DNA of 64,000 bases from Tardiphaga sp. vice304. GTDB taxonomy: Bacteria > Pseudomonadota > Alphaproteobacteria > Rhizobiales > Xanthobacteraceae. The notes beneath the pieces were generated by a model that saw only the letters and a list, made by a program, of their open reading frames with translations, had not been told where the DNA came from and ran no database searches. The stretch is from positions 1,786,001 to 1,850,000 of the forward strand of contig NZ_CP041402.1 of NCBI RefSeq assembly GCF_007018905.1, read 5' to 3'. Position 1 is the stretch's first letter, and the number at the start of each line of letters is the position of its first letter. Below are positions 28,984 to 36,720 of this stretch, in pieces. The translations under genes were made by a program, and so were the position numbers.

Positions 28984-29107
28984 CCGTCATTGCGAGGTCA
29001 GGGAAAGCCGGTGGCTTTCCCCTTTGCGAAGCGACGCGGCAATCCAGAAAGCCGCATCCTCCGCAAGAACTGGATTGCTTCGTCGCAAGGGCTCCTCGCA
29101 ATGACGG
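28984..29107. repeat. Dispersed palindromic repeat, family B copy 2
   Basis: It has ends and internal blocks matching the copies at 23794 and 32712, including the ggattgcttcgtcgcaagggctcctcgcaatgacgg-type right half. It has inserted within the operon between the binding-protein and beta-propeller genes, and its right end contains the ATG used as the start of the next gene. Confidence 0.8.
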
Positions 29108-30090
29108 GGAGAGGGCGGAGTTTGGCCCGCATTCTAGCGCTGGCTGTTCTGATCGCCTGCGGCACCACCGTCCCTGCCGACGCCTTCATCGCCTATGTCT
29201 CCAACGAAAAGAGCAACACCGTCTCGGTGATCGACACCGACACCTGGACCGTGACAAAGACCATTCCGGTCGGCCAGCGTCCGCGCGGTATCGGTTTCAC
29301 ACGCGACGGCAAGTTCGTGCTGGTCGCCGTGGGCGACGACGACACCATCAAGATGATCGATGTCGGCAAGCAGCAGGTGGTCGATACGCTGCCGTCCGGT
29401 CCCGATCCCGAACTGTTCGTGCAGGATGCCGAGGGAAAACTGCTCTATGTCGCCAACGAGAACGACAACACGGTGACGATCATCGATATCGCCCGTCGCA
29501 CCCGGGTTGGCGAGGTGCAGGTCGGTGTCGAGCCGGAGGGCCTGACGATCAGCCCGGATGGCAAGATCCTGATCAATACCTCCGAGACCACCAACATGGC
29601 GCATTTCATCGATACCGCGACGCGCCAGATCGTCGCCAATGTGCTGGTCGATGCGCGACCGCGCTACGCCATCTTCAAGCGTGACCATTCCGAACTCTGG
29701 GTGTCGGCCGAGATCGGCGGCACCGTGACCATCATCGATCCCGCCCGACGCGAAGTCACCGGCAAGATCAGGTTCGCCATTCCCGGGCTGCGCCGCGAGG
29801 CGATCCAGCCGGTCGGTATGGCGCTCACGAAAGACGGCAAAACCGGCTTCGTCGCACTCGGCCCCGCCAACCGGGTCGCCGTGGTCAATGCGACGACGCA
29901 TCAGGTCACGAAATATCTGCTGGTCGGGCAGCGCGTCTGGCAGATGGCCTTCACCCCGGACGAGAAATATCTACTGACCACGAATGGTGTGTCCAACGAC
30001 GTCTCGGTGATCGACGTCGGAACCCTGAAGGTGATCAAGACCATCCAGGTCGGCGAATTGCCGTGGGGCATTGCGATGGCGCCGCCATGA
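29101..30090 (+). CDS. PQQ-dependent catabolism-associated beta-propeller protein (YVTN type)
   Basis: A 329-residue exported seven-bladed propeller. After a signal peptide (LARILALAVLIACGTTVPADA) come repeated blades of about 42 residues with the pattern AYVSNEKSNTVSVIDTDTWTV, LYVANENDNTVTIIDIARRT and TTNGVSNDVSVIDVGTLKVI. This matches the YVTN-propeller family linked to PQQ enzymes. The open frame extends back to 28939, but that part is a family B repeat; the earliest plausible start is ATG 29101 in the repeat's last bases. The stop overlaps the ABC ATPase start (ATGA). Confidence 0.85.
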   Translation: MTGRGRSLARILALAVLIACGTTVPADAFIAYVSNEKSNTVSVIDTDTWTVTKTIPVGQRPRGIGFTRDGKFVLVAVGDDDTIKMIDVGKQQVVDTLPSGPDPELFVQDAEGKLLYVANENDNTVTIIDIARRTRVGEVQVGVEPEGLTISPDGKILINTSETTNMAHFIDTATRQIVANVLVDARPRYAIFKRDHSELWVSAEIGGTVTIIDPARREVTGKIRFAIPGLRREAIQPVGMALTKDGKTGFVALGPANRVAVVNATTHQVTKYLLVGQRVWQMAFTPDEKYLLTTNGVSNDVSVIDVGTLKVIKTIQVGELPWGIAMAPP

Positions 30091-30875
30091 TGCCGAACTC
30101 CGCCGGGCTTCCAATGCAAGACAGGTGCAGCGCGCCGGCCATTGCCGCCGCGCTGGCCATAGACGCTGTCAGCCATCACTATGGATCACGCTGCGCGCTC
30201 AAGGACGTCAGCCTCGAGGTCGCGCCCGGCAGCTTCACCGCACTGCTCGGTCTGAACGGCGCCGGCAAGAGCACGCTGGTGTCCCTGGTGACGCGCTTGT
30301 TCGGCGTGCAACGGGGGCATATCCGCATTTTCGGCCACGATACCGGCCGTGAGCCCGGCGAGGCGCTGCGCCGGCTCGGCGTCGTGTTCCAGCCACGCAC
30401 GCTGGATCTCGACCTGTCGGTGACGCAGAACCTGCTGTACCACGCCGCGCTGCACGGCATCGGCCGGCGTGAGGCGCGGCTGCGCGCAGGCGACGTGCTG
30501 GCGCAGGTTGCGCTGTCGGATCGCGGTATGAGCAAGGTACGCGACCTGTCCGGCGGGCAGATGCGACGGCTGGAGATCGCGCGTGCGCTGCTGCACCGGC
30601 CGCAACTCCTGCTGCTCGACGAGCCGACCGTCGGCCTCGACGTCCGGTCGCGCGCCGACATGCTCGGCCACATCCGTGCGCTGGTGCGCGAGCAGGGCAT
30701 CAGCGTGCTCTACACCACGCATCTGTTCGACGAAATTGCCGACGGCGACCAAATCGTGGTGCTGCATCAGGGATGCGTGCTGGCGCAGGGCCGGCTCGGC
30801 GACATTCTGGCGCAATCCGGCGCGCGTGACCTGCACGCCGCTTTCATGCGGTTGACCGCGGAGGCCGTGCCATGA
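30087..30875 (+). CDS. ABC transporter ATPase of the PQQ-linked system
   Basis: A 262-residue ATPase of the ABC-2 exporter type. Walker A is GLNGAGKST, the signature LSGGQMRR, Walker B LLLLDEPTVGLDV, and the switch TTHLF. It belongs to the subfamily found with PQQ-dependent catabolism genes. It overlaps the propeller gene upstream and the permease gene downstream by four bases each, so all three are translationally coupled. With the permease it probably exports or inserts a component needed for periplasmic quinoprotein function; the cargo is unknown. Confidence 0.9.
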   Translation: MMPNSAGLPMQDRCSAPAIAAALAIDAVSHHYGSRCALKDVSLEVAPGSFTALLGLNGAGKSTLVSLVTRLFGVQRGHIRIFGHDTGREPGEALRRLGVVFQPRTLDLDLSVTQNLLYHAALHGIGRREARLRAGDVLAQVALSDRGMSKVRDLSGGQMRRLEIARALLHRPQLLLLDEPTVGLDVRSRADMLGHIRALVREQGISVLYTTHLFDEIADGDQIVVLHQGCVLAQGRLGDILAQSGARDLHAAFMRLTAEAVP

Positions 30876-31717
30876 CGATCGAAGTCGCCATGCCGCGGCG
30901 CGGCTTCACGCTTTCGCAATATGCCGTTTGCATGAACGGCATTGTGTGGCGCGAGGCGCTGCGATTCCTGCAACAGCGCGAGCGTTTCGTCTCGGCGCTG
31001 GTCCGGCCGCTGGTCTGGCTGTTCATTTTCGCTGCCGGCTTTCGACAGGTGCTGGGCATTTCGATCATCCCACCTTACGAGACCTATATTCTCTACGAGG
31101 TCTACATCACGCCCGGATTGATGGCGATGATCCAGCTTTTCAACGGCATGCAGTCGTCGCTGTCGATGGTCTACGACCGCGAGATGGGCAATATGCGAAC
31201 CCTGCTGGTGAGCCCGCTGCCACGCTGGTATCTCTTGTTCTGCAAGCTGCTCGCCGGCACCGCGGTGTCGGTGCTGCAGGTCTATGCGTTTCTCGCGATC
31301 GCCTGGTTCTGGGAAATCGAGCCTCCGCCGCTTGGCTATCTGGCCGTGCTGCCGGCGTTGCTGCTGTCCGGGCTGATGCTCGGCGCGCTCGGCATGCTGA
31401 TCTCGTCGGGCATCCGGCAACTGGAGAATTTCGCGGGCGTGATGAACTTCGTGATCTTCCCGATGTTCTTTGCCTCCTCTGCGCTCTACCCGCTGTGGCG
31501 GGTGCAGGAGGGCAGTCCGTTGCTTGCCTTCGTCTGCGGGCTCAATCCCTTTACGCATGCCGTCGAACTGATCCGTTTCGCTCTGTATGGTCGCCTCAAC
31601 GGCGTGTCGCTGGCCGTGGTCGGCGGCTGTGCGATCGTATTCATGGTCGCGGCGGCAATGGCCTATGACCCCTCGCGCGGTTTCGGTCGCCGCGGTCCCG
31701 CCGGAGCAGAGACATGA
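30872..31717 (+). CDS. ABC-2 type permease of the PQQ-linked system
   Basis: A 281-residue inner-membrane protein with about six hydrophobic segments and the ABC-2 signature region YDREMGNMRTLLVSPLPRWYLLFCKLLAGT. The opening ALRFLQQRERFVSALVRPLVWLFIFAAGFR is typical of the NodJ/DrrB-like fold. It is the channel partner of the preceding ATPase, overlapping it by four bases, and overlaps the next exported protein in the same way. The substrate is not known. Confidence 0.9.
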   Translation: MTIEVAMPRRGFTLSQYAVCMNGIVWREALRFLQQRERFVSALVRPLVWLFIFAAGFRQVLGISIIPPYETYILYEVYITPGLMAMIQLFNGMQSSLSMVYDREMGNMRTLLVSPLPRWYLLFCKLLAGTAVSVLQVYAFLAIAWFWEIEPPPLGYLAVLPALLLSGLMLGALGMLISSGIRQLENFAGVMNFVIFPMFFASSALYPLWRVQEGSPLLAFVCGLNPFTHAVELIRFALYGRLNGVSLAVVGGCAIVFMVAAAMAYDPSRGFGRRGPAGAET

Positions 31718-32328
31718 AAACCCGTTTCATTATCGCAACGCTGTTGGCGCTGGTGTGCGTGCCGGGCATCGGCCATGCCGCGGATCCGCGCTATCCGGAC
31801 TGGCCGTGCGTGCAGGCCAAGGTGCCCGAAGTCTCGCTCGCCGCGGTCTGGGCCGGGCCCGACCTCGGCGATGCCACGGATAAATGGAAAGAGGACATGG
31901 CGGTCAGCGCGCTGGTCGAGCGCCTGGCGGCGCGGCGCACGCCGCTCGACGAGGCGGAAAAGGCGCTCAACGAATTTCTCGCCGGCGCCGGCGACCGCAA
32001 GCTCGACAAGGGCAGGCGGCTGTTTGCCGGCCTGTTCGAGACGCTGAACGCGCAGCGCTCCTCTGTGCTGAACGGGCTGGAGCGCGTCACCCGCAAGCAG
32101 CGCGGCGCCGCCGACGCGATCCGAGCCGCGACCTTGTCGATGCATTCGTTGCAGGACCAGGCTTCGCCGGACCCGGCGAAGATCGAGCAACTCAGCAACC
32201 AGCTATTGTGGCAGACGCGGATCTTCGAGGACCGCCAGCGCGTCATCAAGTTCGTCTGCGAGGTACCGGTGGCGATCGATCAGCGGCTGTTCGCGCTGGG
32301 ACGCGCGATCCAGCAGGCGATGGAATAG
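31714..32328 (+). CDS. Exported protein at the end of the PQQ-linked ABC operon
   Basis: A 204-residue protein with a signal peptide (FIIATLLALVCVPGIGHAAD). The mature part opens RYPDWPCVQAKVPEVSLAAVWAGPDL, a conserved start in proteins linked to PQQ-dependent catabolism operons, and is otherwise mostly helical with charged residues. Coupled to the permease by an ATGA overlap, it is the last gene of the unit that begins at 27767. A periplasmic accessory role is likely; no enzymatic motif was seen. Confidence 0.75.
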   Translation: MKTRFIIATLLALVCVPGIGHAADPRYPDWPCVQAKVPEVSLAAVWAGPDLGDATDKWKEDMAVSALVERLAARRTPLDEAEKALNEFLAGAGDRKLDKGRRLFAGLFETLNAQRSSVLNGLERVTRKQRGAADAIRAATLSMHSLQDQASPDPAKIEQLSNQLLWQTRIFEDRQRVIKFVCEVPVAIDQRLFALGRAIQQAME

Positions 32329-32332
32329 GGCG

Positions 32333-32677
32333 TCAGTCCAGCAGCCGCTTCTTGTAGGCCGAAGCGTCCATGTCCCGGATATCGACGCTGAGGCTTTTGG
32401 TGTGCGGCAGCACCGCCACCATCGCCGCGCGCAACACTTCGCTGAGCAGCACTTTCTGTGCCGGCGTGCGACCTTCCAGCAGGTACAGCGAGACATGGCA
32501 GAAGCCGTCGCGCGTGCCGGCTACCAGATAGTCCGTATAGGCCATCACCCGGATCTTGAGGTCGGCGGCCTGCACCACGCCGGTGCCCGCCGCCGCCTCG
32601 TGCAACGCGCGCATCAGGGCCGCGGCATCGAAACGGGCATGGCCTTCGGTGGAATGTTCGATGATGATGTGCGGCAT
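32333..32677 (-). CDS. 5-carboxymethyl-2-hydroxymuconate isomerase-like protein
   Basis: A 114-residue protein of the tautomerase (4-OT/MIF) superfamily. It begins MPHIIIEHS, placing the catalytic proline directly after the initiator Met, and continues with FCHVSLYLLEGRTPAQKVLLSEVLRAA as in CHMI enzymes. CHMI acts in the homoprotocatechuate meta-cleavage route. None of the other hpa/hpc genes are here, so the true substrate may be a different hydroxymuconate. It is convergent with the PQQ operon (only four bases apart). Its neighbour on the same strand is a PcaR-like regulator. Confidence 0.85.
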   Translation of the reverse strand: MPHIIIEHSTEGHARFDAAALMRALHEAAAGTGVVQAADLKIRVMAYTDYLVAGTRDGFCHVSLYLLEGRTPAQKVLLSEVLRAAMVAVLPHTKSLSVDIRDMDASAYKKRLLD

Positions 32678-32711
32678 GGCTTATGGTCCTTGGGGCGGTT
32701 CGAACTCTCGG

Positions 32712-32835
32712 CCGTCATTGCGAGGAGCCCTTGCGACGAAGCAATCCAGTTCTTTGAGAGGTCGCAGCTCCTGGATTGCCGCGTCGCTTCGCTAAGGGGA
32801 AGGCCAATTGGCTTTCCCTGACCTCGCAATGACGG
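32712..32835. repeat. Dispersed palindromic repeat, family B copy 3
   Basis: It has the same ends as the other family B copies (gccgtcattgcgagg and cctcgcaatgacgg) but with the internal blocks in reverse orientation relative to 28984-29107. It lies between the isomerase gene and the IclR regulator gene. Confidence 0.8.
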
Positions 32836-32856
32836 CTGAAAAGCCGGAGCAGTTTT

Positions 32857-33645
32857 CTACAGAAGCATCGACTTCACGCTGTCTGCGGCTTCGCGCAGCA
32901 GCGGCAGAAAGCGGTCGATCATTTCGCCAGTGGAGATGCGATCGACATGAGCGCCCATGTTGATGGCGGCGACGATCTCGCCATCATAGCGGCGCACCGG
33001 CACCGAAATCGAGCGAAAGCCCGGCTCGGCCTCGCGATCGACCAGCGAATAGCCCTTTTCGCGGTCGGTCATGATGGTGGCGAGCAGCAGGTCGCGGTCG
33101 GTGACGGTGAACGGCGTCATCGCCTTGAGCTCCATCGCGCTCAAGGCCGCGGCGAGGTCGCTGTTGGAATATTTGCCGAGCATCGCGCGGCCGACCGAGG
33201 TGCAGTAGGCCGGCAGCCGGTAGCCGAGATCGATGCCGGCAGAAAACACCCGCGCCGGGCTGGCGCGGGCGATGAAGATCACTTCATGGCCGTCGAGCAC
33301 CGCCAGCGACGAGATCTCCTGCGCGGTGCTGGCCAGCCGGTCGAGCACCGGCTGCAGTACCGCCACCACCTGGTTCGACGACAGGAAGGAGGCCGCCAGC
33401 ACCAGCACGCGCGGCGTCAGTGTGAACAATTTGCCGTCGCTTTCGACATATCCGGCGCGCTCCAGCGTGAACAGGATACGCCGCACCGTGGCGCGCGGCA
33501 GGTCGGCCGCCTTGGCGAGGTCACTCAGCGTCATCGGGCGGGGATCGGCGCCGAACAGTTCGAACACGCGCAAGCCGCGGTCGAGGCTCTCGATGAAGTC
33601 GGTATTGCCGCGCTCCTCGCCCTCGGCGCGCTTCGGTTTCACCAT
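32857..33645 (-). CDS. IclR-family regulator, PcaR/PobR-like
   Basis: A 262-residue regulator. The N-terminal winged helix (about residues 17-80) reads FIESLDRGLRVFELFGADPRPMTLSDLAKAADLPRATVRRILFTL, close to PcaR/PcaU/PobR. The C-terminal effector domain contains GYRLPAYCTSVGRAMLGKYSNSDL and GFRSISVPVRRYDGEIVAAINMGAH. Such proteins control beta-ketoadipate and related aromatic pathways. The neighbouring divergent promoter at 34943-35155 contains a 15-bp inverted repeat resembling known PcaR sites, so the Rieske oxygenase and its reductase are likely targets. Confidence 0.9.
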   Translation of the reverse strand: MVKPKRAEGEERGNTDFIESLDRGLRVFELFGADPRPMTLSDLAKAADLPRATVRRILFTLERAGYVESDGKLFTLTPRVLVLAASFLSSNQVVAVLQPVLDRLASTAQEISSLAVLDGHEVIFIARASPARVFSAGIDLGYRLPAYCTSVGRAMLGKYSNSDLAAALSAMELKAMTPFTVTDRDLLLATIMTDREKGYSLVDREAEPGFRSISVPVRRYDGEIVAAINMGAHVDRISTGEMIDRFLPLLREAADSVKSMLL

Positions 33646-33661
33646 GATGCGCGTGTCCGGG

Positions 33662-34942
33662 TCACGCGGCTTCCACTTTCTTGAGATCGAAGCCGAGATC
33701 GGCGGCCTGTTCCGGCGTCGGCGACAATGACGCCGCGATCAGGCGGCGCGCGATCATCTGGTCTCCGGGCCGGTTGATGCTGTCCACCGCCATCAGCCGC
33801 GTGCCGCGATAATAGAACACCGAGAACTTACCCTCGCTGATCGCGCCGCGGATCACCGGGGTGTCGTCGGGACCCGACAGGCCGACGATCTGCAGCTTCG
33901 CGTCATACTGGTCGGACCAGAAGCGCGGCACGGCCTCGTAGGGCTCAGGGTGGCCGGCGATTGCAAAGCCGGCGGCCTTGCCCTGGTCGGTGGCGTTCTG
34001 CACCGATTCCAGCCGCACGCGGCGGCCGGCATAGATGTTGTGGTGGTTGCTGACGTCGCCGGCGGCGTAGATGTTGGGGATATTGGTCTGGCCGTGGGCA
34101 TCGACGTCGATGCCGTTGGCGCACAGCACGCCAGCCTCGACGGCCAGTTCGTCATTGGCGATGCCGCCGATGCCCGCGATGATCAGATCGCCGCGGACCC
34201 GGTCGCCGTTCGAGCACACCACGTCGTGCAGGGCGCCGTGGTTCTCGATCGCCGTGACGCTCTGCTGGAAGCGGATATCGACGCCGTGCGAGCGGTGCAT
34301 GTCGAGCAGGAATTGCGAGATCAGCGGCGACACCGCGCGCTCCAGGAGGCGCGACACCGCCTCGATCATCACTACCTTCTTGCCGGCCTTGGCGGCGGTC
34401 GCCGCGACTTCCAGCCCGATGAAGCCGCCGCCGACGATGACGACTTCCTTCGCCGCCTCCAGCCGCGGCTTAAGGTTCACCGCGTGATCCAGCGTGCGCA
34501 GATAGACGATGTCGGCGCCGTCGGCGCCCGGCACGGCGAGCTGCCGCGCGCGCGATCCGGTTGCGATCAACAACTGGTCAAACGTCAGTCGCTCGCCGTC
34601 TTCCAGTTCGACGGTGCCGGCGTCGCGATCGATGCGGACGGCGCGATGGCCCAGACACATCTCGATATTCTGGGCCTTGAAGTAGTCGTCGCCGCGCAGA
34701 AACAGGTTGCTGTGGGTAACGCTGCCCGACAGGAACCCCTTCGACAGCGGCGGCCGCTGATAGGGCAGGTGGATCTCGTCGGCGACGATCCGGATCGGCC
34801 CCTGAAAGCCCTTCTCGCGGGCGCTGATGCCGGCCTGAACGCCGGCATAGGACGCGCCGATGATGACGAGGCCGCTCACAGCCGCAGGCCCATGACCGGA
34901 AATCGGGAAGTGTGAGGATATGTCGGCATCGCGGGCTCCCAT
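33662..34942 (-). CDS. FAD-dependent ferredoxin/rubredoxin reductase-type oxidoreductase
   Basis: A 426-residue flavoprotein. The FAD Rossmann motif is VIIGASYAGVQAGISAREKG (about residues 25-45), the NAD motif VVIVGGGFIGLEVAATAAKAG (about 165), and the second FAD motif PNIYAAGDVSNH. The IHLPYQRPPLSKGFLSG segment is typical of ferredoxin reductases serving oxygenases. It probably supplies electrons to the divergent Rieske oxygenase. The annotated ATG 34942 gives about 20 extra residues; GTG 34879 would start just before the FAD motif and is an alternative. Confidence 0.88.
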   Translation of the reverse strand: MGARDADISSHFPISGHGPAAVSGLVIIGASYAGVQAGISAREKGFQGPIRIVADEIHLPYQRPPLSKGFLSGSVTHSNLFLRGDDYFKAQNIEMCLGHRAVRIDRDAGTVELEDGERLTFDQLLIATGSRARQLAVPGADGADIVYLRTLDHAVNLKPRLEAAKEVVIVGGGFIGLEVAATAAKAGKKVVMIEAVSRLLERAVSPLISQFLLDMHRSHGVDIRFQQSVTAIENHGALHDVVCSNGDRVRGDLIIAGIGGIANDELAVEAGVLCANGIDVDAHGQTNIPNIYAAGDVSNHHNIYAGRRVRLESVQNATDQGKAAGFAIAGHPEPYEAVPRFWSDQYDAKLQIVGLSGPDDTPVIRGAISEGKFSVFYYRGTRLMAVDSINRPGDQMIARRLIAASLSPTPEQAADLGFDLKKVEAA

Positions 34943-35042
34943 GCGTATCGAGGTATATTGAACATGTGTTCGTCCGGCGCAAGTCGATGCAGGATCGCTG
35001 CGGCTGCATCAGTGCTTGTTTTGTCGCCATGATCTGGCGCAA

Positions 35043-35062
35043 AATTCCACTTGCTTGGAATT
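35043..35062. promoter_or_regulatory. Perfect inverted repeat in the reductase-oxygenase divergent region
   Basis: Seven-base arms AATTCCA and TGGAATT are separated by six bases. It lies between two divergent genes and is a candidate operator or promoter element. The cognate protein is unknown. Confidence 0.4.
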
Positions 35063-35087
35063 ATTCAATCTCTAAAATCGCCCATAA

Positions 35088-35102
35088 GTTCAATAGACGA
35101 AC
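35088..35102. promoter_or_regulatory. PcaR-like site GTTCAATAGACGAAC
   Basis: A 15-base sequence with GTTC...GAAC arms that resembles the IclR-type PcaR/PobR site of pseudomonads (GTTCGATAATCGCAC as I recall it), matching at about 11 positions. It sits 54 bases upstream of the Rieske oxygenase start, near a PcaR-like gene. Binding is inferred. Confidence 0.5.
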
Positions 35103-35155
35103 AAATGTCTGCGGCTTGGGTTTGTTTGTCCAGCCTCCCGAAAGGCCTCCTTGCC

Positions 35156-36514
35156 ATGATGAGCCAAGAGCAAAACGACCTGATCACCCGGATCGGACCG
35201 AAGGCACCCGCCGGCAAGTTGATGCGCAACTACTGGCAGCCCGCGGCGCTGGTCGATGAGCTGGAAGGCGAGCGGCCGATCCGGCCGGTGAAATTGCTCG
35301 GCGAGGATTTCGTGCTGTTTCGCGATGAGCAGGGCCGCTATGGCCTGCTCGATCGCGACTGCCCGCACCGCGGCGCCGATCTGGCGTTCGGCCGGCTCGA
35401 AGGCGGCGGCGTGCGCTGCGCCTTCCACGGCTGGCTGTTCGACGTCAAAGGCAAGTGCCTGGAGACGCCAGCCGAGCCCGCTACATCGAAACTGTGCGCC
35501 GGCATCAAGCAGCGCGCGTTTCCGGTGGTCGAGAAGGGCGGCATCCTGTGGGCCTATCTTGGCGAAGGCGAACCGCCGGCCTTTCCGGAGCTCGACTGCT
35601 TCGCGGCACCCGGCGCCTACACCTTTGCCTTCAAGGGCCTGTTCGACTGCAACTGGCTGCAGGCGCTGGAAGTCGGCATCGATCCCGCGCACGCGTCGTT
35701 CCTGCATCGTTTTTTCGAGGATGAAGACGTTACGGCCGCTTATGGCAAGCAGTTCCGCGGCGCCTCGGCCGGCACCGAACTGCCGATGACCAAGATTCTT
35801 CGCGAGTATGACCGGCCGATCATCAATGTGGAGTCGACTGAGTTTGGCCTGCGCCTGATCGCGTTGCGCCAGCTCGATGACGAACGCACCCATGTCCGCG
35901 TCACCAACCAGATCTTCCCGCACGGCTTTGCGATTCCGATGAGCACGGAAATGACCATCACGCAGTGGCACGTCCCGGTCGATGACGAAAGCTGCTACTG
36001 GTACGCGATCTTTACCAGCTACACCAAGCCGGTCGACAAGGTGAAGATGCGCGAGCAGCGCCTGGAACTTTACGAACTTCCGAACTACACGTCGCGGAAG
36101 AACCGCAGCAATGACTACGGCTTCGATCCGCACGAGCAGGCGCACGAGACCTATACCGGCATGGGCGCCGACATCAACGTCCACGACCAGTGGGCGGTGG
36201 AATCGATGGGCAAGATCCAGGACCGCACCCGCGAACATCTCGGATCGAGTGACAAGGCGATTATCGCCTACCGCAAGCTGCTGAGGGCCGAGATCGAGAA
36301 GGTCGCCGGCGGCCAGAAGCCGATGATGTTCCTCGACGAGGCCCACGCCCGCAGCATCCAGGGCCCCGGCACGATGGACGGCATCGGCCCAACCAAGGGC
36401 TGGGAAACCTACTGGATGGAAGTCGACGTCGCCCGCCGCCGCGGCGCGCCATGGGCGGCCCCCGTGCCGAACGAGACCCCCGCTACCGTGACGCATCTGT
36501 CGGCGGCGGAGTAA
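35156..36514 (+). CDS. Rieske-type aromatic ring-hydroxylating oxygenase, large subunit
   Basis: A 452-residue oxygenase. The Rieske [2Fe-2S] ligands are in CPHRGADLAFG and CAFHGWLFD (about residues 65-90). The mononuclear iron site is signalled by LEVGIDPAHASFLHRFF. The opening MRNYWQPAALVDELEGERP and the tail with WETYWMEVDVARRRGAPW resemble phthalate 4,5-dioxygenase-type enzymes. The partner reductase is probably the divergent FAD protein; no ferredoxin gene was seen nearby. ATG 35156 is followed by a second ATG at 35159. A glutamine-synthetase-like gene follows. The substrate is unknown. Confidence 0.9.
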   Translation: MMSQEQNDLITRIGPKAPAGKLMRNYWQPAALVDELEGERPIRPVKLLGEDFVLFRDEQGRYGLLDRDCPHRGADLAFGRLEGGGVRCAFHGWLFDVKGKCLETPAEPATSKLCAGIKQRAFPVVEKGGILWAYLGEGEPPAFPELDCFAAPGAYTFAFKGLFDCNWLQALEVGIDPAHASFLHRFFEDEDVTAAYGKQFRGASAGTELPMTKILREYDRPIINVESTEFGLRLIALRQLDDERTHVRVTNQIFPHGFAIPMSTEMTITQWHVPVDDESCYWYAIFTSYTKPVDKVKMREQRLELYELPNYTSRKNRSNDYGFDPHEQAHETYTGMGADINVHDQWAVESMGKIQDRTREHLGSSDKAIIAYRKLLRAEIEKVAGGQKPMMFLDEAHARSIQGPGTMDGIGPTKGWETYWMEVDVARRRGAPWAAPVPNETPATVTHLSAAE

Positions 36515-36536
36515 GCGCGGCGGCAAGCGGCTCTGC

Positions 36537-36683
36537 TCCCTCCCCCCCCCTTGCGGGGGAGGGTCGGGGAGGGGGGAGCCACAAGCTCTGTCGCCCGTGG
36601 CACCCCCCACCCCGGTCTCCGCTCCTGATGATGCTATCGCATCATCACTCGCTCGGCCGACCCTCCCCGCAAGGGGGAGGGGA
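36537..36683. repeat. Palindromic repeat, family D copy 1
   Basis: An element of C-rich and G-rich tracts (ctccctccccccccc ttgcggggga at the left, ccctccccgcaagggggagggg at the right) that can fold on itself, with a small tgatgatgc...gcatcatca palindrome inside. A related element is at 52186-52331. It fills the gap between the oxygenase and ligase genes. Confidence 0.7.
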
Positions 36684-36720
36684 GCCATCTCGTTCGTGAA
36701 CTGCACTGAAAGTTGCTCGC

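Noticed and set aside
36537..36683. Possible CRISPR or RNA gene
   Set aside because: There is no regular repeat-spacer spacing; it is a self-complementary C/G-tract element like that at 52186.
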